Shown: positions 33,720-43,557, counted from the first letter of the stretch. The stretch is 64,000 nucleotides of DNA from JAPHSX01 sp039714395 (GCA_039714395.1 JBDLJH010000010.1:60042-124041), one strand, 5' to 3'. Notes: generated by a model from the sequence alone, not told the origin. Made by a program: numbers and translations.

Positions 33720-34064
33720 ATGAGCAACATCATCCAGCAACTCGAAGCCGAGCAGATGACCCGTGAGGTACCAGAATTCGGTCCCGGCGATACTGTTGTG
33801 GTTCAGGTAAAGGTTAAGGAAGGCACTCGCGAGCGTCTTCAGGCCTTTGAAGGTGTGGTTATCGCCAAGCGTAACCGTGGCCTCAATTCCGCGTTCACCG
33901 TGCGCAAGACGTCTCACGGCGAAGGTGTTGAGCGTGTGTTCCAGACCCATAGCCGCGCTATCGACTCAATCACCGTGAAGCGTCGTGGTGATGTTCGTCG
34001 TGCCAAACTTTACTATCTGCGTGATCGCACAGGTAAGGCGGCTCGTATCAAGGAAAAGCTCTAA
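33720..34064 (+). CDS. rplS: 50S ribosomal protein L19
   Basis: L19 sits at the subunit interface. The 114-residue sequence is standard: IIQQLEAEQMTREVPEFGPGDTVVVQVKVKEGTRERLQ, FEGVVIAKRNRGLNSAFTVRK and RAKLYYLRDRTGKAARIKEKL. The 45-base gap after trmD contains a TATAAT (33687-33692 region) which might add a minor promoter. It closes the S16-L19 operon. Confidence 0.98.
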   Translation: MSNIIQQLEAEQMTREVPEFGPGDTVVVQVKVKEGTRERLQAFEGVVIAKRNRGLNSAFTVRKTSHGEGVERVFQTHSRAIDSITVKRRGDVRRAKLYYLRDRTGKAARIKEKL

Positions 34065-34095
34065 TCAGGGCGGGTCTTTGCGGGCCAGGTTGCGG

Positions 34096-35913
34096 ATGAA
34101 GACCCTGCAGCAGGCTGGTGCACTATTAAGCGGGTACCATCGTAAAGGTGGTGCCCGTTTTGTTTTTCTATCTTCTCTTTTGTTTGCCTTGTTATCACCG
34201 CTACCGGTTACTGCTGTGGAGCTGGCGGATATCACTCGTCTGGCCAAAGGCGGTGCCTCACAGCTGGCCCTCTCACTGTTAACCGAGCATCAACCTGACT
34301 ATGAGGGGAGTGCAAGGCAGTGGCAACGCTGGGAGCGGGTGCGGGTGCGCATTATGCGCAAGCACGGTCATTGGCCTGCACTGGCCGAACATATTGCGGC
34401 CTATCCGCATGAGTTGCCTGATGAGTTCAGGAGGTGGAGCGAGCAGCACCATGCCACAGCCCTGATCAATGCCGGGCAGTATGCCGCTGCTCGGCATTTA
34501 TTGCGTGGTTTGATTTGGCAGCCTGTTGTACCAGGGCCGCATCTGGCCGCATTGCGTCGTCTGGTAATGCAAAGCTATCTTGAGGAGGGGCGTATTCGAG
34601 ATGCCTATGCGGCGATGTTGCGCTACCACCAGGATTACGGTGAGCAGGATAGTGAGGCGCTGCTGTTGCGGGCCAAGGTACTACTGGCCTCCGGTCGTGC
34701 TGGAGAGAGCCTTGCCCAGTTGCGAAAAATGCCATCGGATGGTGTGGTTGAAGCACTACGGGCGCTGGCAACATTGCGCAGTGGCGAGGGGGCGGCATCC
34801 ATCCTTAAACAGGCACGCGTAGCCAGTGTAGAAGAGGAAGATACGCAGCAACGATGGATCTGGCTGGGGGTGATGGCTGAGGCGGCACAACAGCTGAGTG
34901 ATCACGCCAATCTGATTATTGCGCTTGAACGTATGCTGCCGTTAGAGGCCTCGGTTCAGGTTCCGGGTAGTGAGCATCGCCTGTTCTCCCTCACCTCGGA
35001 GCAGCTGTGGCAAGCCTATCTCGCTTATGCTGACAGAGTCGGTAATCGTGAGCAGCTGCTGGTGGGTGACGATGCCGCCTGGCTCGCTGCGGCAGAGGGG
35101 ACAGATGCGCGTTATCCGGTTCGTAAGCGCTCGCTTTATGCCGCCGTATCGCAACATGGCGTTGATGAGACAATGCGTGAGCGTGCACACCAGGCATTGC
35201 TGAGCTCATTTGATGCGATGGGGGATAAAGGCGTGGCCCTGTTGCGCAAGCTCTATTTGCAGAGTAAGCGCTATTCTGAGAAGAGTATTTTACCGCAGAG
35301 CATTGCCTACCGTCTGGTGGATGAGGCAATTAAGAATGCCGAGTTGACTCTCGCCTCTCGTCTGCTGCAACAGCTTCCTCAGCCTCCCGGTGGCACCGCG
35401 CTGTTTGCCTGGCAGATGCGTCGTGCCAAGGTGTTTCAGTTGGCCGGAGACTATGCCGAGGCGGACAGGCTGTTGACTAGCCTGATGCCCGGAGCCGCTG
35501 CCCTTACGGATCCTCAGCGTGATCAGCTGGTACAGCTGTTGTTCGATTTACAGGCGGTAAATGAGCATGAACGGGCCTTTCGTTTGCTCGCAGCGATGTA
35601 TCAGAGTGTTCCTGCCATTGCGTTGCGTCGTGAGTTGCTATTCTGGATGGCCGACTCACGCAAGGCACAGCTGAAACATACCGAGGCGGCGCGATTCTAT
35701 CTGCAATCGGCTACTCTAAGTGATAACAACAGCATGGATCCATGGGCGCAGACCGCGCGCTACCAGGCAGCAAAGAGCCTGAGTGAAGCGGGGATGGTTG
35801 AGGATGCCACCTTCATCTATCGGCAGCTGTTACGTGCCACCGAAAATCCCGAGCGTCGCTCGGTGCTACGCCATGAATTGCATCAGTTGAGACTGGCCGG
35901 TGAGCGAGGCTAA
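34096..35913 (+). CDS. Exported helical-repeat (TPR-like) protein of unknown function
   Basis: A 605-residue protein that I cannot name. The ATG at 34096 is followed by a basic N-terminus and a hydrophobic stretch (FVFLSSLLFALLSPLPVTAVE, ~residues 22-42), suggesting a signal peptide or anchor. The remainder is helical, with degenerate TPR-like units such as YAAARHLLRGLIW, RIRDAYAAMLRYHQDYGEQDSEALLLRAKVLLASGRA-type pairs, NEHERAFRLLAAMY and AGMVEDATFIYRQLL. No enzymatic motif is seen. The open frame continues upstream to 33985, but that part overlaps rplS out of frame. It overlaps ogt by 14 bases, so the two are probably co-transcribed. Confidence 0.75.
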   Translation: MKTLQQAGALLSGYHRKGGARFVFLSSLLFALLSPLPVTAVELADITRLAKGGASQLALSLLTEHQPDYEGSARQWQRWERVRVRIMRKHGHWPALAEHIAAYPHELPDEFRRWSEQHHATALINAGQYAAARHLLRGLIWQPVVPGPHLAALRRLVMQSYLEEGRIRDAYAAMLRYHQDYGEQDSEALLLRAKVLLASGRAGESLAQLRKMPSDGVVEALRALATLRSGEGAASILKQARVASVEEEDTQQRWIWLGVMAEAAQQLSDHANLIIALERMLPLEASVQVPGSEHRLFSLTSEQLWQAYLAYADRVGNREQLLVGDDAAWLAAAEGTDARYPVRKRSLYAAVSQHGVDETMRERAHQALLSSFDAMGDKGVALLRKLYLQSKRYSEKSILPQSIAYRLVDEAIKNAELTLASRLLQQLPQPPGGTALFAWQMRRAKVFQLAGDYAEADRLLTSLMPGAAALTDPQRDQLVQLLFDLQAVNEHERAFRLLAAMYQSVPAIALRRELLFWMADSRKAQLKHTEAARFYLQSATLSDNNSMDPWAQTARYQAAKSLSEAGMVEDATFIYRQLLRATENPERRSVLRHELHQLRLAGERG

Positions 35914-36403
35914 GGTAGCGGCCTGCCAGGAGCGTTGCCAGGCGATACTGGCATCACCGCTTCCGGGTGTCCCTTTCATCGCTATTCGCACCGTGCAGGG
36001 AGAATTGAGGAGCATCGAATTTTTACAACAGGCTATTCCTGTTACCCAGCCGCTAGAGTTGGTTACGACGCAGGCAGTGGCGCATCTCAATAACTATTTT
36101 AGTGGCCACGCCCAAACCCTTCACTATATTCGACCAGCCAGTGGCACCCCATTTCAGCATCGTGTTTGGCAACTGCTACAACAGATACCCGCGGGGAAAA
36201 CACGTCGTTACGGTGAGATCGCTGACCAACTGGGAACTAGTGCTCAGGCGGTGGCAGGTGCTTGTCGCGCTAATCCACTTCCCATCCTTATCCCCTGCCA
36301 TCGGGTAGTCGCCGTCGATGGCCTGGGTGGCTATATGGGAAAAACTGAAGGTGAGGCAGTGGAGATTAAGCGCTGGTTGTTGCACCATGAGGCCCATGTC
36401 TGA
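35900..36403 (+). CDS. ogt: Methylated-DNA--protein-cysteine methyltransferase
   Basis: Ogt removes methyl groups from O6-methylguanine by irreversible transfer to its own cysteine. The active site IPCHRVV (Cys at about residue 133) and the DNA-binding helix (TRRYGEIADQLGTSAQAVAGACRANP) are present, with the asparagine hinge. The N-terminal ribonuclease-like domain is divergent. The length of 167 residues matches Ogt more than Ada. The start is GTG at 35900, inside the preceding gene. It overlaps xerD at its 3' end. Confidence 0.93.
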   Translation: MSEAKVAACQERCQAILASPLPGVPFIAIRTVQGELRSIEFLQQAIPVTQPLELVTTQAVAHLNNYFSGHAQTLHYIRPASGTPFQHRVWQLLQQIPAGKTRRYGEIADQLGTSAQAVAGACRANPLPILIPCHRVVAVDGLGGYMGKTEGEAVEIKRWLLHHEAHV

Positions 36404-37304
36404 GCGCAACTTTGAGCAGGATACAGCACTTATCGAACGCTTTAGCGATGCCCTGTGGTTGGAGCGGGGATTGAGCGAAAATACCCTGAGTGCCTACCGC
36501 AGTGACCTGCAGTCACTGGCTCGCTGGTTGCGCCGCAACGATTCTGAGCTGCTACATGCCGCACGTCATGATCTGTTGGCCTACCTGCAGAAGCGGGTGG
36601 AAGAGGGGGCCAAACCACGATCCAGTGCACGACTACTCTCCAGTATGCGACGCTTCTATCGCTACCTGCTGCGTGAATCGCTGCTTAAAGAAGACCCTAG
36701 TGCCCGTATCGATGCTCCCAAGTTGGGGCGTCCTCTGCCTAAGACACTGACTGAGGAGGAGGTCGAGCGTCTGTTGGCGGCCCCTGATATCACCACCCCC
36801 ATGGGATTGCGGGACCGGGCGATGCTGGAGCTGCTCTACGCCAGTGGCCTGCGCGTCTCAGAGCTGGTGAATCTGTTACTTTTGCAGGTAAACTTTCAGC
36901 AGGGAGTGGTTAAGGTGATGGGTAAGGGGAGCAAGGAGAGGCTGGTGCCACTAGGTGAAGAGGCGTTACACTGGCTACAGCGTTTCATGCGCGATGGGCG
37001 TGGTCTACTATTAGGTGATAAACGCTCCGAGGCGCTGTTTCCCAGTAAACGCGGGTCGGCGATGAGCCGCCAGGCATTTTGGCAGTTGATTAAGCGTTAC
37101 GCTGTACAGGGAGGAATCAGCAAATCGCTCTCTCCTCACACTTTACGCCACGCTTTTGCCACCCATTTATTGAATCATGGGGCTGATCTGCGGGTCGTAC
37201 AGCTGTTGCTGGGGCATAGTTCGCTGTCGACAACACAAATCTATACCTTTGTAGCGCAAGAGCGCTTAAAGGGATTGCATCGCACACACCACCCAAGAGG
37301 GTAA
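36396..37304 (+). CDS. xerD: Site-specific tyrosine recombinase XerD
   Basis: XerD with XerC resolves chromosome dimers at dif under FtsK control. The SAM-like N-terminal domain reads LIERFSDALWLERGLSENTLSAYRSDLQ. The catalytic domain has Arg in ASGLRVSELVNL, the HxxR box SPHTLRHAFATHLLNHGADLR, the second His in LLGHSSLSTTQIY, and the nucleophilic Tyr in that last motif. GADLRVVQLLLGHSSLSTTQIY and the HHPRG end resemble XerD rather than XerC. Starts at 36396 (302 residues) or 36387 are both possible; the first aligns better with E. coli. Confidence 0.95.
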   Translation: MSERNFEQDTALIERFSDALWLERGLSENTLSAYRSDLQSLARWLRRNDSELLHAARHDLLAYLQKRVEEGAKPRSSARLLSSMRRFYRYLLRESLLKEDPSARIDAPKLGRPLPKTLTEEEVERLLAAPDITTPMGLRDRAMLELLYASGLRVSELVNLLLLQVNFQQGVVKVMGKGSKERLVPLGEEALHWLQRFMRDGRGLLLGDKRSEALFPSKRGSAMSRQAFWQLIKRYAVQGGISKSLSPHTLRHAFATHLLNHGADLRVVQLLLGHSSLSTTQIYTFVAQERLKGLHRTHHPRG

Positions 37305-37344
37305 GGTGTTGATAATAAAATGGAATTTATATGGGATGTTATGA

Positions 37345-38616
37345 ATGAAAAAGAAGGAACATGAAAAGGTTGAGGTCGATAAGCTGCACATTGGTATGTA
37401 TGTGACGGAGCTGGATCGCCCCTGGCTGGAATCCCCGTTTCTGTTCCAGGGTTTCCCAATCCGCAATCATGATGAGATCGAGCAGCTACGCGAAAGCTGT
37501 GATTTTGTCTACATCGATGTGGAACAGAGCATCGAATGGAAAAAGCAGGAGTCGACCGCGCTACAGGACAAAGAGGTACGTTTTGCTACCCGCGCGCTTA
37601 ATCGCAAATCACCACGAGAGAAGATCGAATATAACGATAAGCAGGGGTTCACCCAAACCTTGCCTGAGGCGATTATGTTATACAGCGCAGCCAAAGACTA
37701 CATTGGTAATGTGTTGGAGGATGTACGCCTGGGGAATAGCATCGACACGGGGGCGGCCCGTGAGCTGGCGGACCGACTTGCCGAGAATATTGTCAAAAAT
37801 GAAAATGCTCTGATGTGGCTCACCCAGTTGAAAAATCGTGATGAGTACACCTCCATGCACAGCATTAATGTTTGTGTTTTATCGCTGCTATTCGGACGTT
37901 TTCTCGGGCTCAAGGAGGATGAGCTGAGTGTTCTGGGCCTGGGGGCATTGCTACACGATGTCGGTAAGATGCAGGTACCCTCTGAGATCCTTAATAAGCC
38001 GGGACGTCTGGATACTGAAGAGGGGCTGGTGATGCGTCGCCACCCGGAGTATGGGCATGCGATCCTTAAAGAGTATGAAGGACTGCATCCAGCGGTGCTG
38101 GAGATTGCGCTGTCGCACCACGAGCGATTTGACGGTAGTGGTTACCCGCGTGGCCTTGAGGGCAAGTCGCTCAACAATTATGCCCTTATCGTCTCGGTGA
38201 TCGATTTTTATGATGCGGTGACCAGTGATCGTGCCTATCACATCGGGATCTCGCCCCATGAGGCACTGAATATGATGTATGCGGTGGCGGCAAAAAGTTT
38301 CCCAAAGGAGTTGATTGAGTCGTTTATTCAGTGTCTCGGTATCTACCCCATTGGTAGTCTGGTAGAACTTGATAGTGGTGAGGTGGGGGTGGTGATGACG
38401 GTCAATCGCCAACGTCGTCTCAATCCTATCCTGACTCTGGTACTTGATGGAAGTAAGCGGCCTCTCCCTAAGGTGAAAATGATGAATCTTGAACTTCAGG
38501 CCAGGCGTGAGAGTCCAATGCGTATTAAGAAAATTCTGGAGTCTAATGCCTACGGCATCGACGTACGCCAGCTGATTTTGCAAAGTAATATGACCGCCCC
38601 TGCCGCGATGATGTAA
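37345..38616 (+). CDS. HD-GYP domain protein with N-terminal DUF3391
   Basis: A 423-residue c-di-GMP phosphodiesterase-type protein. DUF3391 at the N-terminus (KVEVDKLHIGMYVTELDRPWLESPFLFQGFPI) is a common partner of HD-GYP domains. The HD-GYP domain has LLHDVGKMQVP (about 202-212) and HHERFDGSGYPRGLEG (about 258-273), so both HD and GYP signatures are intact. No receiver domain or membrane segment is present. After the domain, a C-terminal extension (SLVELDSGEVGVVMTVNRQRRLNPI) is usual for this subgroup. It is preceded by xerD and followed by yajQ, neither functionally related. Confidence 0.9.
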   Translation: MKKKEHEKVEVDKLHIGMYVTELDRPWLESPFLFQGFPIRNHDEIEQLRESCDFVYIDVEQSIEWKKQESTALQDKEVRFATRALNRKSPREKIEYNDKQGFTQTLPEAIMLYSAAKDYIGNVLEDVRLGNSIDTGAARELADRLAENIVKNENALMWLTQLKNRDEYTSMHSINVCVLSLLFGRFLGLKEDELSVLGLGALLHDVGKMQVPSEILNKPGRLDTEEGLVMRRHPEYGHAILKEYEGLHPAVLEIALSHHERFDGSGYPRGLEGKSLNNYALIVSVIDFYDAVTSDRAYHIGISPHEALNMMYAVAAKSFPKELIESFIQCLGIYPIGSLVELDSGEVGVVMTVNRQRRLNPILTLVLDGSKRPLPKVKMMNLELQARRESPMRIKKILESNAYGIDVRQLILQSNMTAPAAMM

Positions 38617-38654
38617 GGTGTCGGTCGCATTTTGAATATAAGGAATAGAGAGTA

Positions 38655-39137
38655 ATGCCTTCATTTGACGTGGTTTCCGAACTCGACCGTCACGAGCTGA
38701 CTAATGCCGTAGATCAGGCCAACCGTGAGATTGGCAACCGTTTCGACTTCAAGGGCAGCGATGCCAGGATAGAAGAGGGTGAGGAAGGATTGACTCTGGA
38801 GGCGGAGAGTGAGTTTCAACTCGACCAGATGATGACGGTACTGAATCAGAAACTGGTCAAGCGTGGTCTCGACATCCAGAGCCTGGAAAAGCAGGGAGTG
38901 GAGAGCAGTAACCTTCGTGCACGTCAGAGGCTGATGTTAAAAGAGGGAATTGATAAAGAGATGGCGAAGAAGATCGTCAAGCTTATTAAAGAGAACAAAA
39001 TGAAGGTGCAGGCCTCGATTCAGGGGGAACAGGTACGTATTACAGGAAAAAAACGCGATGACCTGCAGCAGGCCATTGCCTTGCTCAAGGGTGCCGGGCT
39101 GGAGCAGCCGTTACAATTTACCAATTTCCGTGATTAA
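38655..39137 (+). CDS. yajQ: YajQ family nucleotide-binding protein
   Basis: A 160-residue protein of the UPF0234 family with two ferredoxin-like domains. The start MPSFDVVSELDRHELTNAVDQANREIGNRFDFKGSDA and the end IALLKGAGLEQPLQFTNFRD are family hallmarks. Members bind c-di-GMP in Xanthomonas and nucleotides or tRNA elsewhere; which holds here is unknown. It lies just downstream of the HD-GYP gene, so a c-di-GMP link is suggestive only. GGAATAGAGAGTA precedes the ATG. Confidence 0.93.
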   Translation: MPSFDVVSELDRHELTNAVDQANREIGNRFDFKGSDARIEEGEEGLTLEAESEFQLDQMMTVLNQKLVKRGLDIQSLEKQGVESSNLRARQRLMLKEGIDKEMAKKIVKLIKENKMKVQASIQGEQVRITGKKRDDLQQAIALLKGAGLEQPLQFTNFRD

Positions 39138-39156
39138 GCGGCCAGGAATTATCCCG

Positions 39157-39915
39157 ATGTTTAAATATATTTATATGCTGGTATCGATCCTTTTTGTTGC
39201 AGCAATTATTGTGGTTTCAGACAATGAGACAGCCACTGCCGCACCGCATGTAGAAGAGAAATCTGTAGAGCTACAGGGCGATATGAAGCTAATCAGGGGG
39301 CGACTGGAGAAGGCCTTTAATCAACAGCCTGACGCTATTGCAGACTCTCCACTGAAGGGTTTTTTTGAGGCGGTATACGGTACTAAGGTGTTTTATGTTT
39401 CAACCGATGCGAAACATCTTATCAGCGGTGAGATCTATGATTTTGCTACGCTGGAGAATCTGACCGAGCAGAGTCTTTCTGGTAGTCGTTTGAAAATAGT
39501 TGAGAGGATCCCTGAATCATCCATGATCGTTTACAAGGCGAAGGATGAAAAACATGTAATCAACGTCTTTACTGATATCGACTGTGTCTATTGTCGCAAG
39601 TTGCATCAGGATATGGCGCAGATCAATGCCCTGGGCATTACCGTACGTTACCTGGCATTCCCGCGGGCTGGGTTGAACTCGCCTTCTTATGATAAGGCAG
39701 TTAGTGTCTGGTGCGCCAAGGATCGAAAAAAGGCGATGGATAATGCCAAGGCCAGCGGCAAGATTGAGCCACTTAAGTGTGATGCACCGGTACAACTGCA
39801 TATGATGTTAGGCCAGCAGTTGGGTATTAGTGGCACTCCAGGTCTGATTCTGGAGGATGGTCGTCTGCAACCGGGTTATGCACCGCCCAGGCAGCTGTTA
39901 TCGCTGTTTAAGTAG
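39157..39915 (+). CDS. dsbC: Thiol:disulfide interchange protein DsbC-like
   Basis: A periplasmic disulfide isomerase of the DsbC/DsbG type, 252 residues. The ATG at 39157 begins a signal peptide or anchor (MFKYIYMLVSILFVAAIIVV). The N-terminal dimerisation domain (residues ~45-120, with FYVSTDAKHLISGEIYDF) is followed by the thioredoxin domain with the active site DCVYC (Cys143-Cys146). The cis-Pro loop is SGTPGLIL. A further Cys pair (VWCAKDRKKAMDNAKASG and LKCDAP) is like DsbC structural cysteines. E. coli DsbC has CGYC, so CVYC is a conservative variant. It is followed by a terminator. Confidence 0.92.
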   Translation: MFKYIYMLVSILFVAAIIVVSDNETATAAPHVEEKSVELQGDMKLIRGRLEKAFNQQPDAIADSPLKGFFEAVYGTKVFYVSTDAKHLISGEIYDFATLENLTEQSLSGSRLKIVERIPESSMIVYKAKDEKHVINVFTDIDCVYCRKLHQDMAQINALGITVRYLAFPRAGLNSPSYDKAVSVWCAKDRKKAMDNAKASGKIEPLKCDAPVQLHMMLGQQLGISGTPGLILEDGRLQPGYAPPRQLLSLFK

Positions 39916-39934
39916 TTGTTTGCTGGTAGAGATA

Positions 39935-39961
39935 AAAGGCTGTCATCGACAGCCTTTTTTT
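39935..39961 (+). terminator. Intrinsic terminator after dsbC
   Basis: AAAGGCTGTC pairs with GACAGCCTTT around ATC, followed by a run of T. On the minus strand it is preceded by A-rich sequence and could also serve the addA-like gene whose stop is at 39964. Confidence 0.88.
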
Positions 39962-39963
39962 CG

Positions 39964-42900
39964 TTAGTGCGTTGTGGGAGCGTCGATCTCGAACAGGCTC
40001 TTACAGTGGGTAAACAGCAGGAATGTTCGTACTTGCTGTGCAGGCCATAGTCTGGCAACACCCTCAGCGTAGTATTTAAGTTGTTCACGATAGGGGGAAG
40101 CCAGCTCGGCCAGATTTTCCGTTGTCGCATGGTGATGGGTCTTGTAATCGACCACCCAGATCTCATCGTCGAGCAGCAGCAGGCGGTCGATCACCCCGTG
40201 TACGGTAGATCCCTGCTGTTGGTAAATAATAGGCACCTCGTTGATCGCCTCTCCCGCTGTTGGCAGTAACACCTTCTGCAGTTGGGGCTCTGCAAATAGC
40301 TGCTGTACCTCATCTGTCCAGCGTTGCAGTTCATTATTGCTACTTATTAATCCCTGCTCTAATGCGACCTGCTCGGTGGCCATCGTTATGCTCTTTACGT
40401 TATCCCCGGTCATTAGTTCCAGCATTCGGTGGATAGCGATACCACGTTGACGTCCATCCTCATCGCTATGGGCGGGTATTGTGCTGCGTCCCTCATCGAG
40501 GTGATAACTGGGGGCGATTTCACGGCTCTTTGGGATAACGGCTATGGGCTTGGACAGGGTTTCGGGAACCGGGATGACCTTGTTGTCTTGCCTGGCACTA
40601 ACCGATTCAGTACCAGGGTTTGGCGGGCTACCGCTTTCTAGTTGGCAAGAATCTTCAATGGTTTTCTCGCCCAGCGGGTCCAGTGCCTCACGCACTGCTC
40701 CATACCAGTTCAACTCATTTCCGCGTCGTGGTGCACAGGCACTCAGGTAGAGGTGTTGGCGGGCGCGGGTGAGGGCAACGTAGAGCAGGTTGGCGTCTTC
40801 GCGCTGTTCCTCTTTCTGTTCGCGCTGCAGTGCTGCGCGGGTAAAGGCATCCTGCTGCCCCTTCTTGCCGACCAGCAAGAAGGCATTGGGACGTGCGGCC
40901 TCTGCGGGCCAGTGGATAAGGGCGCGGAAGGGGCGATCTTTTGCTACCCCACGGGCACTGTCCGCGAGAAATACCACCGGTGACTCCAGCCCTTTTGATG
41001 CGTGAATGGTCATAACTCTTACCCGGTCGCTGTTGCCTGTGGACGGTGCCTCGTCAGGTGCCTCATCACTATTCTCGCGCATCTCACTCAGGCGGCTGAG
41101 AAAATGGCCAAGACTGGGGTAGCGGCCACTATCGATGGACAGTGCCAGTTCCAGAAAACGTGTCAAATTGGACTCGCTACGGGCACGCAGGTGAGGGGGA
41201 CAGGCGGCCTGGTAACGGTTCAGCACATTCCCCTCGTTGTAGATGCGATCGAGAAGGTCGTGAATCGGTAACCTGCCGACTAGCTCGCGCCAGTTGCTAA
41301 GTTGCTGCCAGGCATGGTGTAGCGGATGAGCCGTGTTGTGCTCAGCCTGTGTGGCGAGACGCTGGTACCAGTTGCCACTGTTTTTTTCCATGGATGCCAG
41401 CTGCATTAGCGCTTCATCGGTACAGGCGAAGAGTGGTGAGCGTAATACGGTGGCCAGTGACAGGTTGCTATAAGGAGTGATAAGAAGCTCCAGTAGTGCC
41501 ACCATGTCACGCACCTCGATACTCTCTAGCAGGGTACCGCGTTCAGCACCCAGATAGGGGATACCAGCCTGACGTAGTGCTTTTTCGTATTCCCCCACAT
41601 GGGAGCGGCTACGCACCAGGATCATGATATCTCCGTAGCGCATGGGGCGGGCGGAACAGGCCTTACCCACCGGTGTTGCCTCTGCAATGAGACGGCTGAT
41701 CTCAGTGGCGATCATCTCGCCCTCACGCTGGTAGCGTTGATCACCTTCAATGATGCGTGGCTGGTGCAGCGGGTTTCGCAGCGTGGTGGCGGCGGCAGGG
41801 GGCTCCTCCTCGTCACTGTCACTGACAAGCGGCAGCACTGTGATCTGTCCCCACAGTTCGTGCAGGTGAGTGTCGTGCGGGGTGAAGTCGTGCAGGAGTC
41901 CCTGCATCGGGCCACCGTCACCGAACAGTTTATTGAGTCCCTGCATGATGGCGGGGGCTGAGCGCCAGGAGATGTGTAGCGGGAAGCCTTTAGCATCAAG
42001 GTGCTGTTCCAACCACTCGTGAGCGGTTTGAAACAGGCGTGGCTCGGCACGACGAAAGCGGTAGATCGATTGCTTGGCATCACCCACCAGAAAGACACTG
42101 CGGTGGCGCTCGGCAGCCCCCGCCGCCATCTCCTGCAACAGCGGTTGTAGCAGGCGCCACTGGGTGGGGTTGGTATCCTGAAACTCATCGACCAGCAGGT
42201 GTTCGATGCGTTGATCGAGTTTGTACTGCACCCACTGGGCGTTCTCTGCGCGGTGCAGCAGGCGGTAGGCACGCCACTCGAGGTCGGTGAAGTCGAGCTG
42301 GCGGCGCTCGGCCTTGATACGCTGGAAGTGTTCGAGAAGTTGTGTGCCCACCGCATACCAGGCGCGGCTGGCGCGTAGTGTTGCCTCGGCAGCAAGTTGA
42401 TCCAGGCTTTGCATTAAGGCCGAGCAGATTTGCCCATGCAGTTCAATAAACTGCTCTTGTCCTTCCTCACCCATCTTTGAGGCCTGCGCCTTGGAGGGCT
42501 TACAGGCACGTGGCTCATCCTGCTTAGTTAACAGTGCCTCTCGGCAGTGGGTGAAACGCTCTTCCAGTGTTAGGGCGGAGTCGCGCCCCTGTGCCAGGAG
42601 CTCAAGTCTGGAGAGATTGCTCTTGATAGGATGCCGGTTGAGCAGGGTGCAGTAGTTGCTTAATTCCTGCTCACGCTCTTCGGTGAAAAAGCTCTGTAGC
42701 GGTGAGACCCCATCGATTATCTGTAGCTGATCACGCAGTTGCTCGATGGCAAAGGTCTGTGGCTGCTCCTGCTCCTCGGTATAGGCCCACCAGTCGCTAC
42801 GATGGTTGAGAAAGGTAAACAGTGCCTGCCGAACCCCGTGCAGGCTGCCACTATAGGTCAGCAACTGCTCAAGCGCTTGCGCTGTCTCAGCGTTGGGTTT

Positions 42901-43377
42901 GAGGGTGACCTGTTCTATTAGCAATTCCCAGGCGGTACGGGCCAGCTCGCCACTGCTCTCCATCAACTCGAAGCCGGGCGGCACATCGGCCTCTAGCGGG
43001 AAGCGGCGCAGGATCTCCTGACAGAAGGCGTGGAAGGTGGTGGTACGGATGTTCTTGCCACTCTGAAGCAGCTCCTCGTATAGGCCCCGGGCCCGTGTCA
43101 TGGTTGCCTCATCGGGGGTGAGTGATAGCTCACGCAGCAGTTCGCCGAGTTCAACATCATCAACCGAGGCGAGGGTTAACAGGCGCTCGGAGAGGCGGGT
43201 CTGCATCTCTGCCGCCGCCTTGCGGGTAAAGGTGATGGCGAGGATGGCGTCGGCACGGGCACCGTGCATCAGTAGTCGCAGCAGCCGGCTGACCAGCAGC
43301 CAGGTCTTGCCTGTACCGGCTGAGGCCATCACGGTGGCGTTGATTTGTGGGGCGCTGGGCCCGAGTTCTTTAGTCAT
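39964..43377 (-). CDS. UvrD/RecB-type helicase-nuclease, AddA-like
   Basis: An 1137-residue superfamily 1 helicase with a C-terminal nuclease, the AddA-type subunit of a double-strand-break-processing enzyme. Walker A is ASAGTGKT (18-25), motif II LLVDEFQDTNPTQW, motif III GDAKQSIYRFRRAE, motif V RVMTIHASKGLESPVVFLAD and motif VI LLYVALTRARQHLY. The PD-(D/E)XK nuclease is at the end, with VIDRLLLLDDEIWVVDYKTH. The start is the ATG at 43377 (MTKELGPSAPQINATVMASAG). It lies downstream of the addB-like gene but separated from it by 470 bases that carry an RNA element on the other strand. Confidence 0.88.
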   Translation of the reverse strand: MTKELGPSAPQINATVMASAGTGKTWLLVSRLLRLLMHGARADAILAITFTRKAAAEMQTRLSERLLTLASVDDVELGELLRELSLTPDEATMTRARGLYEELLQSGKNIRTTTFHAFCQEILRRFPLEADVPPGFELMESSGELARTAWELLIEQVTLKPNAETAQALEQLLTYSGSLHGVRQALFTFLNHRSDWWAYTEEQEQPQTFAIEQLRDQLQIIDGVSPLQSFFTEEREQELSNYCTLLNRHPIKSNLSRLELLAQGRDSALTLEERFTHCREALLTKQDEPRACKPSKAQASKMGEEGQEQFIELHGQICSALMQSLDQLAAEATLRASRAWYAVGTQLLEHFQRIKAERRQLDFTDLEWRAYRLLHRAENAQWVQYKLDQRIEHLLVDEFQDTNPTQWRLLQPLLQEMAAGAAERHRSVFLVGDAKQSIYRFRRAEPRLFQTAHEWLEQHLDAKGFPLHISWRSAPAIMQGLNKLFGDGGPMQGLLHDFTPHDTHLHELWGQITVLPLVSDSDEEEPPAAATTLRNPLHQPRIIEGDQRYQREGEMIATEISRLIAEATPVGKACSARPMRYGDIMILVRSRSHVGEYEKALRQAGIPYLGAERGTLLESIEVRDMVALLELLITPYSNLSLATVLRSPLFACTDEALMQLASMEKNSGNWYQRLATQAEHNTAHPLHHAWQQLSNWRELVGRLPIHDLLDRIYNEGNVLNRYQAACPPHLRARSESNLTRFLELALSIDSGRYPSLGHFLSRLSEMRENSDEAPDEAPSTGNSDRVRVMTIHASKGLESPVVFLADSARGVAKDRPFRALIHWPAEAARPNAFLLVGKKGQQDAFTRAALQREQKEEQREDANLLYVALTRARQHLYLSACAPRRGNELNWYGAVREALDPLGEKTIEDSCQLESGSPPNPGTESVSARQDNKVIPVPETLSKPIAVIPKSREIAPSYHLDEGRSTIPAHSDEDGRQRGIAIHRMLELMTGDNVKSITMATEQVALEQGLISSNNELQRWTDEVQQLFAEPQLQKVLLPTAGEAINEVPIIYQQQGSTVHGVIDRLLLLDDEIWVVDYKTHHHATTENLAELASPYREQLKYYAEGVARLWPAQQVRTFLLFTHCKSLFEIDAPTTH

Positions 43378-43557
43378 GGTTATAGCATAATGACCTGAAT
43401 GGAGGCGGTAAACATCAGAGTCCGTGTAGGACAATCCCTATAGAGGTGTAAGTGATGTCATGGTTAGACTGTATCCAGTTAGAGCGTAATTTCATTGTGG
43501 ACATTCTTAACTTGTTGATTATGAATGAAAATATTGCGGTTCTGGTATTAGGGTTTT

